The translations under genes were made by a program, and so were the position numbers. The notes under the pieces were generated by a model. That model was not told where the DNA came from. It ran no database searches and worked only from the letters and a program-made list of their open reading frames with translations. 64,000 nucleotides of DNA from Agromyces lapidis (GTDB lineage: Bacteria; Actinomycetota; Actinomycetes; Actinomycetales; Microbacteriaceae), in contig NZ_WBIQ01000001.1 of NCBI RefSeq assembly GCF_009749405.1, forward strand, positions 434,001 to 498,000, written 5' to 3'. Shown one piece after another: positions 43,899 through 52,929 of the stretch (the stretch's first letter is position 1; each line of letters begins with the position of its first letter).

Positions 43899-44096
43899 TA
43901 GACTGACACCGCACCCGGCAGGCGACGTACTGCAGACATATGCACTGTTCGTACTCCCGGCCGCATCGTGCAATTCCCGGCAATCTCTTGCTTTCGCTCT
44001 CGCGCATGTCTGCGCCACCGCGCGCCGACCTCGCTCGAGGACGCGATCAGCTCTCCTGCCGCGCAACTCTTGCGCCAGGGGAAAGGAAAACACCCA
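43899..44096 (+). promoter_or_regulatory. Promoter and long leader of rho
   Basis: TAGACT at 43899-43904 inside GTGTTAGACTGACAC is a likely -10, which leaves an untranslated leader of about 185 bases before the GTG of rho. The leader is less GC-rich and contains C-rich, G-poor stretches suited to Rho binding, as expected for autogenous control by Rho. A frame from an ATG at 43940 runs into rho in another phase and has no ribosome site. Confidence 0.5.
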
Positions 44097-46289
44097 GTGA
44101 CCAACGCATCCGACCACGCTGCAGGCGTGGCGAACAGCGCCCCTCTGACCGGCCTCAAGGTCGCCGAGCTCCAGGAGCTCGCCGTCTCGCTCGGCATCGT
44201 GGGCGCATCCAAGCTCCGCAAGGGCGAACTCGTCGAGGCGATCACCGCCCGTCAGGCCGAGCAGGCGGGCGACGTCGCCCCGACGCTCGACTTCGACGGC
44301 GCGGCGGCCGCCGCCGACCCGGCGCCCGCCGAGACCGCCGCAGTCGAGGCGCCCGCCGCCCCGGCGGCGGAGTCGGCGCCGATCGAGGCTCCTGCTGCAG
44401 AGCAGGCCGCCTCCGAGGCATCCGCCCCCGAGCCGGCAGCGCCCCGTCGCGGTCGCCAGCCGCGTCGCGCGACGAGCGCGACCACGGCCGCCGCGCAGCA
44501 CGTCAACGGCGGCGGCGCGGGCGTCGGCCTCGTGCCGGCGAACGACGACGAGGCCCGCGAGGCCGCGCGCGCCGCAGTGCGCGAGGAGCTCGCCGCCGCG
44601 ACCGGCGAGGGCGCGCGCCCCGCAACGGCCGAGGGCGAGGGCGAGCAGGCCCAGACCGACGAGCCCCGTCAGGGCCGCGGCCGCAACCGCGGTCGCCGTG
44701 GCGGCGAGCGCGGCGAGCGCGGCGGCAACGAGCGCGGCGAGCGCGGCGACGACGCCCAGAAGCAGGGCGGCGACCGCCGCCAGAACGGCCAGAACGGCCA
44801 GGGCGACGCCGCCCAGGGCGGCGAGCAGCGCAGCAAGCGCGACGAGGGCGGCAAGTCCGCCGAGCGCCAGGGCGACGCCGAGAAGGGCAAGCAGGGTCGC
44901 GACGGTCAGGGCCGCGACGGCCAGGGCCGTGAGGGTCAGGGCCGCGACGGCCAGGGCCGCGACGGCCAGGGCCGCGAGGGTCAGAACCAGGGCCAGAACC
45001 GCGACGCCCAGCAGCAGCTCGAGGGCGAGGGCGGCCGTCGCAGCCGCTACCGCGACCGCAAGCGCCGCGGTCAGGGCGCGGCCGGCGACGAGCTCGAGCC
45101 CGAGATCCTCGACGACGATGTGCTGATCCCGATCGCGGGCATCCTCGACGTGCTCGACAACTACGCCTTCGTGCGCACGACGGGGTACCTCCCCGGCCCG
45201 AGCGACGTCTACGTCTCGCTCGGTCAGGTCAAGAAGTACAACCTGCGCAAGGGCGACGCGGTCGTCGGCTCGATCAAGCAGCCGCGCGACAACGAGGCGA
45301 ACAGCCGGCAGAAGTACAACGCGCTCGTCAAGGTCGACTCGGTCAACGGCCAGTCGATCGACGAGGCCGCCGCGCGCGTCGAGTTCCAGAAGCTGACCCC
45401 GCTCTACCCGCAGGAGCGCCTGCGTCTCGAGACCGAGCCGACGAAGCTCACGCAGCGCATCATCGACCTCGTCGCGCCCATCGGCAAGGGCCAGCGCGGC
45501 CTCATCGTCGCGCCCCCGAAGGCGGGCAAGACGATCGTGCTGCAGCAGATCGCGAACGCCATCTCGATCAACAACCCCGAGGTCCACCTCATGGTCGTGC
45601 TCGTCGACGAGCGCCCCGAAGAGGTCACCGACATGCAGCGCACGGTGAAGGGCGAGGTCATCGCCTCGACCTTCGACCGTCCGGCCGAAGACCACACGAC
45701 GGTCGCCGAGCTCGCCATCGAGCGTGCCAAGCGCCTCGTCGAGCTCGGCCACGACGTCGTCGTGCTGCTCGACTCGATCACCCGCCTCGGCCGCGCCTAC
45801 AACCTGGCCGCACCCGCTTCGGGCCGCATCCTCTCGGGCGGTGTCGACGCCTCGGCGCTGTACCCGCCGAAGCGCTTCTTCGGCGCCGCGCGCAACATCG
45901 AGAACGGCGGCTCGCTGACCATCCTCGCGACCGCGCTCGTCGAGACCGGTTCGAAGATGGACGAGGTGATCTTCGAGGAGTTCAAGGGCACCGGCAACAG
46001 CGAGCTGCGCCTCTCGCGTCAGCTCGCCGACAAGCGCATCTTCCCGGCCGTCGATGTCAACGCCTCGTCGACGCGTCGCGAGGAGATGCTGCTGAGCCCC
46101 GACGAGGTGAAGATCACCTGGAAGCTGCGTCGTGCCCTCGCCGGCCTCGACCAGCAGCCCGCCCTCGAGGCCGTGCTCGGTCGTCTGAAGGAGACGCAGT
46201 CGAACGTCGAGTTCCTCATGCTCATGCAGAAGTCGATGCCGGTCGCCGGCCACGGCAACTCGCACGGGCACGAGACCGACCACCGCTGA
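44097..46289 (+). CDS. rho: Transcription termination factor Rho
   Basis: 730 residues. N-terminal Rho-N helix bundle at about 15-55, a long low-complexity insertion at about 58-315 with acidic/Ala-rich and then Arg/Gly/Gln/Asp-rich parts including six-residue repeats such as GRDGQ, the cold-shock RNA-binding domain at about 340-400, and the hexameric ATPase with [15 protein letters not shown] (about residue 473), [14 protein letters not shown] and [21 protein letters not shown]. Length greatly exceeds the 419 of E. coli Rho; insertions here are typical of actinobacteria. GGAAAGGA is the ribosome site. prfA follows after seven bases. Confidence 0.95.
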   Translation: MTNASDHAAGVANSAPLTGLKVAELQELAVSLGIVGASKLRKGELVEAITARQAEQAGDVAPTLDFDGAAAAADPAPAETAAVEAPAAPAAESAPIEAPAAEQAASEASAPEPAAPRRGRQPRRATSATTAAAQHVNGGGAGVGLVPANDDEAREAARAAVREELAAATGEGARPATAEGEGEQAQTDEPRQGRGRNRGRRGGERGERGGNERGERGDDAQKQGGDRRQNGQNGQGDAAQGGEQRSKRDEGGKSAERQGDAEKGKQGRDGQGRDGQGREGQGRDGQGRDGQGREGQNQGQNRDAQQQLEGEGGRRSRYRDRKRRGQGAAGDELEPEILDDDVLIPIAGILDVLDNYAFVRTTGYLPGPSDVYVSLGQVKKYNLRKGDAVVGSIKQPRDNEANSRQKYNALVKVDSVNGQSIDEAAARVEFQKLTPLYPQERLRLETEPTKLTQRIIDLVAPIGKGQRGLIVAPPKAGKTIVLQQIANAISINNPEVHLMVVLVDERPEEVTDMQRTVKGEVIASTFDRPAEDHTTVAELAIERAKRLVELGHDVVVLLDSITRLGRAYNLAAPASGRILSGGVDASALYPPKRFFGAARNIENGGSLTILATALVETGSKMDEVIFEEFKGTGNSELRLSRQLADKRIFPAVDVNASSTRREEMLLSPDEVKITWKLRRALAGLDQQPALEAVLGRLKETQSNVEFLMLMQKSMPVAGHGNSHGHETDHR

Positions 46290-46296
46290 GGCTCAC

Positions 46297-47370
46297 GTGT
46301 TCGAATCGGTCCAGCCGCTGCTCGCCGAGCACGCGCAGCTCCAGGAGGAGCTCGCGGACCCGGCGCTGCACGCCGACGCGGCGCGCGCGAAGAAGGTCAA
46401 CCGGCGCTACGCCGAGCTGAGCCGGATCGTCGCTGCGAACACGGCCTGGCACGAGGCGCAGGACGACCTCGCGGCGGCCCGTGAGCTCGCCAAGGAGGAC
46501 GACGCCTTCGCCGAGGAGGTGCCGGCCCTCGAGGAGGGACTCGCGCAGGCGCAGGAGAGGCTCCGGCGGCTCCTGATCCCGCGCGACCCCGATGACGGCC
46601 GCGACGTGATCATGGAGATCAAGGGCGGCGAGGGCGGCGCGGAGAGCGCCCTCTTCGCCGCCGACCTCCTGCGCATGTACATCCAGTACGCGCAGTCGAA
46701 GGGTTGGAAGACCGAGCTCCTCGAGCGCAACGAGTCCGACCTCGGCGGGTACAAAGACGTGCAGGTCGCGATCAAGTCGAACGCGAGCGACCCGTCGCAG
46801 GGCGTGTGGGCGCACCTCAAGTACGAGGGCGGCGTGCACCGCGTGCAGCGGGTGCCCGTCACCGAGACGCAGGGCCGCATCCACACGTCGACGACGGGCG
46901 TGCTCGTCTTCCCCGAGGTCGACGAGCCCGAAGAGGTCGAGATCAACCAGAACGACCTCAAGATCGACGTCTACCGCTCCTCCGGTCCCGGCGGGCAGTC
47001 GGTGAACACGACCGACTCGGCCGTGCGCATCACCCACCTGCCCACCGGCATCGTGGTCTCGATGCAGAACGAGAAGTCGCAGCTGCAGAACCGCGAGGCG
47101 GCGATGCGCGTGCTCCGCGCACGCATCCTCGCGCGCCAGCAGGAGGAGCTCGACGCCGCGGCCTCGGACGCCCGCAAGTCGCAGATCCGGTCCATGGACC
47201 GCTCGGAGCGCATCCGCACGTACAACTTCCCCGAGAACCGCATCGCCGACCACCGCACCGGCTACAAGGCGTACAACCTCGACCAGGTGATGAACGGGGC
47301 GCTCGACCCGCTCATCGAGTCGGCCATCCAGGCCGACGAGGAGGCGCAGCTCGCCGGTCGCGAGGACTGA
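46297..47370 (+). CDS. prfA: Peptide chain release factor 1
   Basis: 357 residues. GGQ motif in [18 protein letters not shown] and the stop-codon-reading Pro-Val-Thr in [17 protein letters not shown], which marks RF1 (UAA/UAG) rather than RF2. GTG start seven bases after rho with GAGG between. In Mycobacterium an rpmE gene separates rho and prfA; it is absent here. The enzyme that methylates the GGQ glutamine, prmC, is 1.7 kb downstream. Confidence 0.95.
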   Translation: MFESVQPLLAEHAQLQEELADPALHADAARAKKVNRRYAELSRIVAANTAWHEAQDDLAAARELAKEDDAFAEEVPALEEGLAQAQERLRRLLIPRDPDDGRDVIMEIKGGEGGAESALFAADLLRMYIQYAQSKGWKTELLERNESDLGGYKDVQVAIKSNASDPSQGVWAHLKYEGGVHRVQRVPVTETQGRIHTSTTGVLVFPEVDEPEEVEINQNDLKIDVYRSSGPGGQSVNTTDSAVRITHLPTGIVVSMQNEKSQLQNREAAMRVLRARILARQQEELDAAASDARKSQIRSMDRSERIRTYNFPENRIADHRTGYKAYNLDQVMNGALDPLIESAIQADEEAQLAGRED

Positions 47371-47401
47371 GCTCGCGGCACTCGCCGAGAACGAACGAGG
47401 G

Positions 47402-47434
47402 GCGGATGCCCCGGGGCGACCCCGGGGCATCCGC
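47402..47434. terminator. 15-bp hairpin between convergent prfA and cysE (CGGATGCC arm family)
   Basis: Arms 47402-47416 and 47420-47434, three-base loop. It lies between genes that converge, so it could serve both strands. Outer arms GCGGATGCC/GGCATCCGC are shared with the other hairpins of this family. Confidence 0.65.
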
Positions 47435-47452
47435 ACCTCGTCGTTCGACGCC

Positions 47453-48043
47453 TCAGATGTGCCAGTCGTGCACGCCGCGCGCGGCGTCGGCGGTCTGGTG
47501 CGACAGCGGTCGCACGGTCGCGGGCACGCCGACGACGAGCGAGTGCGGGGGAGCGCTGCGCGTCACGACCGCGTTGGCGCCGACGGCGCTCCACGCGCCG
47601 ATCGTGATGTCGCCGAGGATCTTCGCGCCGGCGCCGACCGTGACGCCGTCGTCGAGGGTCGGGTGGCGCTTGGTGCCCGGCGGGGTGTTGCGCGGCGCCT
47701 TCCCGCCGAGGGTGACGCCGTGGTAGAGCATGACGTCGTCGCCGATGACGGCCGTCTCGCCGATCACGACGCCCATGCCGTGGTCGATGAAGAAGCGGCG
47801 GCCGATGGTCGCGCCGGGGTGGATCTCGATGCCGGTGAGGAACCGGGTCAGCTGCGAGATCACCCGCGCCGGGAACCGCCATCGGGCTCGCCAGAGCCGG
47901 TGGGCGACGCGGTACGCCCAGATGGCGTGGAGGCCCGAATACACGAGGAAGACCTCGAGACCGCTCCGTGCTGCGGGGTCGTGCGCACGGGCTGTCGCGA
48001 GGTCTTCCCTCAGGCGTCTGAAGATCGGCACCTGATCAGTCAA
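47453..48043 (-). CDS. cysE: Serine O-acetyltransferase
   Basis: 196 residues, the short EpsC-like form. Left-handed beta-helix with hexapeptides ([29 protein letters not shown], read in parts), catalytic His in IDHGMG and YHGVTLGG, and the closing loop [17 protein letters not shown]. It makes O-acetylserine for CysK. The TTG at 48043 overlaps the cysK 3' end by eight bases and has GAGGGTC upstream. The C-terminal CysK-binding Ile is present: the protein ends HDWHI, fitting the cysteine synthase complex. Confidence 0.93.
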   Translation of the reverse strand: MTDQVPIFRRLREDLATARAHDPAARSGLEVFLVYSGLHAIWAYRVAHRLWRARWRFPARVISQLTRFLTGIEIHPGATIGRRFFIDHGMGVVIGETAVIGDDVMLYHGVTLGGKAPRNTPPGTKRHPTLDDGVTVGAGAKILGDITIGAWSAVGANAVVTRSAPPHSLVVGVPATVRPLSHQTADAARGVHDWHI

Positions 48044-48971
48044 GCAGACCCTCGTACAGGACGGTCGACAGGTACCGCTCGCCGTAGCTCGCGACGATGA
48101 CGACGATGGTCTTTCCGTCGTTCTCGGGGCGCTTGGCGAGCTCGAGGGCGGCGTACACGGTCGCGCCCGAGGAGATGCCGCCGAGGATGCCCTCTTCGGT
48201 GCCGAGCCGGCGCGCGGTGGCGACGGCCTGGTCGATGTTCACGTCGATGATCTCGTCGTAGACGTCGCGGTCGAGGATGTCGGGCACGAAGTTCGCGCCG
48301 ATGCCCTGGATCTTGTGCGGGCCGGGTGCGCCCCCGTTGAGGATGGGCGACTCGGCGGGCTCGACGCCCACGACCTTCACGCCCGGCTTGCGCTCCTTCA
48401 GCACCTGGCCGGTGCCCGAGAGGGTGCCGCCGGTGCCGATTCCCGAGACGAAGATGTCGACGCCGCCGTCGGTGTCGTTCCACACCTCTTCGGCGGTGGT
48501 GCGGCGGTGGATGTCGACGTTCGCCTCGTTCTCGAACTGGCGGGCGAGGATCGCGCCGGGGGTGGCGGCGGCGATCTCCTCGGCCTTCGCGACGGCGCCC
48601 TTCATGCCCTCGGAGCCGGGCGTCAGCACGAGCTCGGCGCCGTAGGCCTTCAGCAGCGACTTGCGCTCCTTCGACATGGTCTCGGGCATCGCGAGGATGA
48701 CCTTGTAGCCGCGCGCCGCGCCGATGAGGGCGAGGGCGATGCCCGTGTTGCCGCTCGTGCCCTCGACGATGGTGCCGCCGGGCTGGAGTGCGCCCGAGGC
48801 CTCGGCCGCGTCGACGATGCCCACGCCGAGGCGGTCCTTCACGCTCGCGGAGGGGTTGTAGAACTCGAGCTTCGCGAGCACGGTCGCGCCGGCCCCCTCG
48901 GTGAGGCGGTTCAGGCGCACGAGCGGGGTGCGGCCGAAGGCCTGCGTGATGTTGTCGTAGATCTGAGCCAT
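48036..48971 (-). CDS. cysK: Cysteine synthase A
   Basis: 311 residues. PLP Lys in [30 protein letters not shown] as the substrate loop, and [16 protein letters not shown] as the phosphate clamp. It makes cysteine from O-acetylserine and sulfide. Start ATG at 48971; a TAGGCT -10 on the minus strand (49014-49009) gives a leader of about 30 bases. Operon with cysE downstream. Confidence 0.94.
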   Translation of the reverse strand: MAQIYDNITQAFGRTPLVRLNRLTEGAGATVLAKLEFYNPSASVKDRLGVGIVDAAEASGALQPGGTIVEGTSGNTGIALALIGAARGYKVILAMPETMSKERKSLLKAYGAELVLTPGSEGMKGAVAKAEEIAAATPGAILARQFENEANVDIHRRTTAEEVWNDTDGGVDIFVSGIGTGGTLSGTGQVLKERKPGVKVVGVEPAESPILNGGAPGPHKIQGIGANFVPDILDRDVYDEIIDVNIDQAVATARRLGTEEGILGGISSGATVYAALELAKRPENDGKTIVVIVASYGERYLSTVLYEGLLD

Positions 48972-49008
48972 GGGCAGGCCTTTCTGGAGGGGCGGTGCGG
49001 GCGTCATC

Positions 49009-49049
49009 AGCCTATTGGGGCGTTCGGGGCGGTGGGGGTGCGTTACATT
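49009..49049. promoter_or_regulatory. Divergent promoters of cysK and prmC
   Basis: Minus strand TAGGCT (49014-49009) for cysK. Plus strand TACATT (49044-49049), seven bases before the prmC GTG at 49057, a leaderless layout. Confidence 0.45.
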
Positions 49050-49056
49050 CCATTGC

Positions 49057-49938
49057 GTGGATGCACCAGAGGACCAGGCCGCCCGACCGCTGCGCGAGGT
49101 GCGCGACGAACTCGTCAGGATGCTCGCCGCGGCGGGGGTCCCAGACCCCGAGGTCGACGCCGAACTCCTCATCGGGCACGTGCTGGGACTCAGCCGCGGC
49201 GGCGTGCAGGCGCGCCTCGTGATCGGCGGCGCGTTCTCGGCCGAGGATGCCGCGGAGCTGGCCTCGCTCGCCGAGCGTCGCGCACGGCGCGAGCCGTTGC
49301 AGCACCTCACGGGGCGGGCCGCGTTCCGTTCGCTCGAGCTGGCCGTGGGGCCCGGGGTCTTCGTGCCCCGCCCCGAGACCGAGGGCGTCGCCCAGATCGG
49401 CATCGACGCGCTGCGCGCCGTCGCGGAGGCCGAGCCGATCGGCATCGACCTCGGTTCGGGCAGCGGCGCGATCGCGCTGGCCCTCGCTACCGAGGTGCCG
49501 CACGCGAGGGTATGGGCGGTCGAGAACTCGCCCGAGGCCTTCCCGTGGACGCGGCGCAACGTCGAGGAGGTCGGGGCGCCGAACCTCGAGCTCGTCTTCG
49601 GCGATCTCGCGACGGCGCTGCCCGAACTCGACGGGCGGGTGTCGGTCGTCGTCTCGAACCCGCCGTACATCCCGTTGGGGGCGATCCCGCGCGACCCCGA
49701 GGTGCGGCTCTACGATCCCGAGCGCGCCCTCTACGGCGGGGCCGACGGCCTCGACGTCGTGCGCGTGCTCTCGCAGCGTGCGCGGGCGCTGCTCGTGCCG
49801 GGCGGTCTGCTCGTGATCGAGCACGGCGAGGCGCAGTCGGCCGAGATCGCAGCGCTCCTCGCGGCCGACGGCTGGCGCGCGATCTCGCATCACCGCGATC
49901 TCACGGGGCGCGACCGGGCGACCACCGCGCTGCGCTGA
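49057..49938 (+). CDS. prmC: Release factor glutamine N5-methyltransferase
   Basis: 293 residues. Helical N-terminal domain ([15 protein letters not shown]), FVPRPETEG as the hinge, SAM-binding [16 protein letters not shown] and the catalytic VVSNPPYIP. It methylates the Gln of the GGQ motif in RF1 and RF2. The start is a GTG behind TACATT. In most relatives prmC directly follows prfA; here the cysteine genes lie between on the other strand, so prmC has its own promoter. Confidence 0.93.
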   Translation: MDAPEDQAARPLREVRDELVRMLAAAGVPDPEVDAELLIGHVLGLSRGGVQARLVIGGAFSAEDAAELASLAERRARREPLQHLTGRAAFRSLELAVGPGVFVPRPETEGVAQIGIDALRAVAEAEPIGIDLGSGSGAIALALATEVPHARVWAVENSPEAFPWTRRNVEEVGAPNLELVFGDLATALPELDGRVSVVVSNPPYIPLGAIPRDPEVRLYDPERALYGGADGLDVVRVLSQRARALLVPGGLLVIEHGEAQSAEIAALLAADGWRAISHHRDLTGRDRATTALR

Positions 49939-49948
49939 CGCCGGCTCG

Positions 49949-49970
49949 GCCGGGCGAGGCCACGCCCGGC
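49949..49970. terminator. Hairpin between convergent prmC and the TetR gene
   Basis: Arms GCCGGGCG (49949-49956) and CGCCCGGC (49963-49970) with a six-base loop, in the 38-base gap between two converging genes. Confidence 0.5.
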
Positions 49971-49976
49971 TGCTCG

Positions 49977-50960
49977 CTACTTCTTCTTCTCGTGCTTCTC
50001 GCGTTCGAGCGCGTGCTTGATCGCCTCGCGCTCGCGCTTCTGCGCTTCGCGCAGCGTCTTCTGCGCCTCTCGCACGGCCTTCTCGGCCTCGCGCCTCGCC
50101 TTCGCGGCCTCGCGGACCCGCGGGTCGCGCGGGAGATCGAGCTGCGCCGGGAGTTCGGGGAGCGGTTCGGGCGTCGCGGGCGATGAGGCGCCGCCCTGGC
50201 GATCGACGTGGTGCCCGATGCCGTCGAGGATGCGAAGAAGCCCGAAGGTGAAGTCGTCGTCGGTGTCGCCCGGGTGCGTGCCGGGTTCGGCGACGTAGCC
50301 GCCGGCGGCGAGCAGCGGGCTGAGGTGGGGGAAGCGCTCGGGGGTGACGAGCTCGGTCAACGCGGCGAAGGCGCTCTCACCGGTGACGTCGGCCGGGTCG
50401 TCGGCGGCCAGGGCGGCGGCTCGCAGGTCGCGGTCCTGCGCGCTGGTGGCGCGGGCGTAGCTCGTGAGCAGCAGGAGCGCCGACATCTTCTCGCCGTCGC
50501 TCAGCGGGAGATCGCGCACTTCGCGGAGGAACCAGTCGACGATGAGCAGGCTGTTCGGCGTGATCGGGGCGCCCGAGATCGGGATGTCGACGAGCCACGG
50601 GTGTTCCTGGTACGCCGCGCGCATGGCGAGCACCCAGGCCGTGACCCCCGCGCGCCAGCCCCGGTCGACCGAATCGTCGGGCACGGGCGGCTCGACCGCG
50701 CCCTCCTGCATGAGCAGGATCAGGTCGTCCTTGCTCGTCACGTACCGGTAGAGCGACATCGTCGTGAATCCGAGGGATGCCGCGACCCGACTCATCGAGA
50801 CGGCGCCGAGTCCTTCTGCGTCGGCGATCTCGATCGCGGCGTCGACGATGCGTTCGATCGAGAGTTCGCGCTTGGGTCCGCGCTGCGGGTGGGCGGCGAC
50901 GCCCCAGGCCAGTGCGACCGCCCGGGGGAGTTCGGGGTCGGCTCGCAGTTCGTCGCTCAT
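49977..50960 (-). CDS. TetR-family regulator of the adjacent ABC exporter
   Basis: 327 residues, longer than usual. Helix-turn-helix at about 32-80 (IVDAAIEIADAEGLGAVSMSRVAASLGFTTMSLYRYVTSKDDLI, read in parts), then an all-helical ligand domain to about 265. The last 50 residues are a highly charged Lys/Glu/Arg helix with REAEKAVREAQKTLREAQK and a Lys-rich end, likely a coiled coil, not part of the standard TetR fold. Divergent from the ABC exporter genes, with an inverted-repeat operator between. Confidence 0.88.
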   Translation of the reverse strand: MSDELRADPELPRAVALAWGVAAHPQRGPKRELSIERIVDAAIEIADAEGLGAVSMSRVAASLGFTTMSLYRYVTSKDDLILLMQEGAVEPPVPDDSVDRGWRAGVTAWVLAMRAAYQEHPWLVDIPISGAPITPNSLLIVDWFLREVRDLPLSDGEKMSALLLLTSYARATSAQDRDLRAAALAADDPADVTGESAFAALTELVTPERFPHLSPLLAAGGYVAEPGTHPGDTDDDFTFGLLRILDGIGHHVDRQGGASSPATPEPLPELPAQLDLPRDPRVREAAKARREAEKAVREAQKTLREAQKREREAIKHALEREKHEKKK

Positions 50961-50983
50961 CGGGCTCCAGTTCTTCGGTGCGC

Positions 50984-51012
50984 TTGACCACAGTCTAGAA
51001 CTGTGTATTACT
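50984..51012 (+). promoter_or_regulatory. TetR operator within the ABC exporter promoter
   Basis: Inverted repeat CACAGT-ctaga-ACTGTG (50989-51005). TTGACC (50984-50989) makes a good -35 and ATTACT (51007-51012) a -10 at 17-base spacing, so the operator fills the spacer. Further ACAGT half-sites follow at about 51020 and 51036. The region is AT-rich against the genome. Transcription to the exporter would have a leader of about 80 bases. Confidence 0.65.
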
Positions 51013-51099
51013 TAAACAACAGTGCATCACATAAACAGTTTGCGTCGTACACGGTCGATGGGCCGACGGCGCAGACCCGACACGAACGGAGTACGAGCG

Positions 51100-52014
51100 A
51101 TGGAACTCGCCATCGACGTCCGCGGCCTCCGCAAGCAGTTCGGCCGAACCGAGGTGCTCGCGGGGCTCGACCTCGCGGTGCCGAAGGGGAGCGTCTTCGC
51201 CCTCCTCGGGCCGAACGGTGCGGGCAAGACCACGACGATCAACATCCTCACGACCCTCGTCGCGCCCGACGCAGGCACGGCCATCGTCGCCGGGTGCGAC
51301 GTCGCCCGGGCCCCGGGCGAGGTGCAGCAGCGCATCGCGCTCACGGGCCAGTCGGCCGCCGTCGACGAGGTGCTCACCGGCACCGAGAACCTCGTCATGA
51401 TGGGCCGGCTCTCGGGGCTCACCCGGCGTGCGGCGAAGGCGCGTGCCGCCGAGCTCGTGCACCGCTTCGACCTCGAGGCGGCGGCCGACCGCCGCGTGGG
51501 CACCTACTCGGGCGGAATGCGCCGTCGTCTCGACCTGGCGCTGAGCCTCGTCGTGGACGTGCCCGTGCTCTTCCTCGACGAACCGACGACGGGCCTCGAC
51601 ACCCGCAGCCGGCAGGAGCTCTGGGCCGTCATCCGCACCCTCGCCGACGCCGGCACCACCGTGTTCCTCACGACCCAGTACCTCGAGGAGGCCGACCGGC
51701 TCGCCGACCGCATCGCCGTACTCGACCGCGGGCGCATCGCCGCCGAGGGCACGGCCGACGAGCTCAAGGCGCGAGTGGGCGGCGACGTCGTCGAGCTGCG
51801 CGACGCCGACGGCGTGCTCGTCCGCGAGATCCCGACCGACGGCAGCGTGCACGGCCTGCGCGCCGCAATCGATGAGCTCGACCGGGCCTCGGTCGGCGGC
51901 GCCGGCGTCGACGGCGTACAGGTCTCCATCCGTCGTCCGAGTCTCGACGACGTGTTCCTCGCCATCACCTCCGGTGCCGAGGCATCCACCCCCGAACTCG
52001 TGGAGGCGAAATGA
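51100..52014 (+). CDS. Drug-type ABC transporter ATP-binding protein (DrrA-like)
   Basis: 304 residues. Walker A GPNGAGKTTTINIL, signature TYSGGMRRRLDLALSL, Walker B LFLDEPTTGLD and a C-terminal DrrA extension ending in SLDDVFLAITS. Exporters of this class pump out drugs or lipids with a single-type permease. The ATG at 51100 has GGAG nine bases upstream; the frame stays open 26 codons earlier but without a ribosome site. The stop overlaps the permease start (ATGA). Confidence 0.88.
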   Translation: MELAIDVRGLRKQFGRTEVLAGLDLAVPKGSVFALLGPNGAGKTTTINILTTLVAPDAGTAIVAGCDVARAPGEVQQRIALTGQSAAVDEVLTGTENLVMMGRLSGLTRRAAKARAAELVHRFDLEAAADRRVGTYSGGMRRRLDLALSLVVDVPVLFLDEPTTGLDTRSRQELWAVIRTLADAGTTVFLTTQYLEEADRLADRIAVLDRGRIAAEGTADELKARVGGDVVELRDADGVLVREIPTDGSVHGLRAAIDELDRASVGGAGVDGVQVSIRRPSLDDVFLAITSGAEASTPELVEAK

Positions 52015-52841
52015 CCACCGCAACCGTGCCGGCGTCGGCGCGCGCAACAGCAACCGCACCCGCATCCGCCCGTCGTCCGCGCCTGCGCGGCGTCGCCGCC
52101 GAACGCGTCTTCATCGGCAGGAGCCTCATCCACTCCGTCCGCGACGTCGAGGCGCTGCTCATGGCGGTCGTCCTGCCGACGATGCTCATGCTGATGTTCA
52201 CCTTCATCTTCGGCAACGCGATCGATCCCTCGGGCGGCTACGTCGACTACGTCGTGCCCGGCATCATCCTGCTGTGCGCAGGCTTCGGCGCCGCGGGCAC
52301 CGCGATCTCGGTGTCGCGCGACATGACGACGGGCATCATCGACCGGATCCGCACGATGCCGCTGCGCAGCGGCGCCGTGCTGACGGGGCACGTGGTCGAG
52401 AGCCTCGTGCGCAACCTCGTCGCCACGGCCGTCGTGATCGGCGTCGCCCTCCTCGTCGGATTCAGCCCGAATGCGACACCCCTCGAGTGGCTCGCCGTCG
52501 TCGGCGTCGTGGCCCTGTACATCCTCGCGATCACCTACCTGTTCGCGGCGATCGGCCTCGCCGCAGCCTCGCCCGAGGCGGCGAGCGGCTACGGCTTCAT
52601 CCTGCTGTTCCTGCCCTACCTGTCGAGCGCCTTCGTGCCGGTCGACACCATGCCCGAGTGGCTGCAGTGGATCGCGGAGAACCAGCCCATCACCCCCGTG
52701 ATCGAGACCATCCGCTCGCTCCTGCTCGGCACGCCGATGGGCGACTCGGCGTGGTGGGCCGTCGGCTGGTGCGTGCTCATCATCGTCGTCGCAGCGGTCT
52801 GGGGCGCATGGCTGTTCCGTCGCAAGGCGGGTCGCCGCTGA
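52011..52841 (+). CDS. ABC-2-type permease (DrrB-like)
   Basis: 276 residues with six membrane helices in the ABC-2 layout: LMAVVLPTMLMLMFTFIFGNAI, GFGAAGTAISVSRDMTTGIIDRIRTMP (the coupling helix), and a C-terminal FLPYLSSAFVPVDTMPEWLQWIAENQPITPVIE loop typical of DrrB. The permease partner of the ATPase just upstream; substrate unknown. N-terminal 28 residues are Ala/Thr/Pro-rich and probably disordered. Confidence 0.87.
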   Translation: MTTATVPASARATATAPASARRPRLRGVAAERVFIGRSLIHSVRDVEALLMAVVLPTMLMLMFTFIFGNAIDPSGGYVDYVVPGIILLCAGFGAAGTAISVSRDMTTGIIDRIRTMPLRSGAVLTGHVVESLVRNLVATAVVIGVALLVGFSPNATPLEWLAVVGVVALYILAITYLFAAIGLAAASPEAASGYGFILLFLPYLSSAFVPVDTMPEWLQWIAENQPITPVIETIRSLLLGTPMGDSAWWAVGWCVLIIVVAAVWGAWLFRRKAGRR

Positions 52842-52858
52842 GCGAGCCGTCATCACTT

Positions 52859-52894
52859 CGGATGCCTCGGGCCGAGCGCGGCCCGAGGCATCCG
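52859..52894 (+). terminator. 15-bp hairpin after the DrrB-type gene (CGGATGCC arm family)
   Basis: Arms 52859-52873 and 52880-52894, six-base loop, 18 bases past the permease stop and before the tsaC promoter. Fourth member of the family with CGGATGCC/GGCATCCG outer arms. Confidence 0.65.
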
Positions 52895-52914
52895 TCCGCC
52901 CTGCCGTGCTGGTC

Positions 52915-52920
52915 TAGAAT
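52915..52920 (+). promoter_or_regulatory. -10 element of tsaC
   Basis: TAGAAT nine bases before the ATG at 52930; a leaderless or nearly leaderless start. Confidence 0.45.
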
Positions 52921-52929
52921 CGGCAGGTC

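Noticed and set aside
43940..44100. Leader peptide gene in front of rho
   Set aside because: The frame has an ATG but no ribosome site, runs on into rho in another phase, and shows no codon pattern that suggests attenuation.
42381..46283. 1300-codon open frame antisense to thrC, thrB and rho
   Set aside because: Mirror of high-GC coding bias on the other strand; composition is Arg/Leu/Val/Glu-rich with no motif, and it covers three certain genes.
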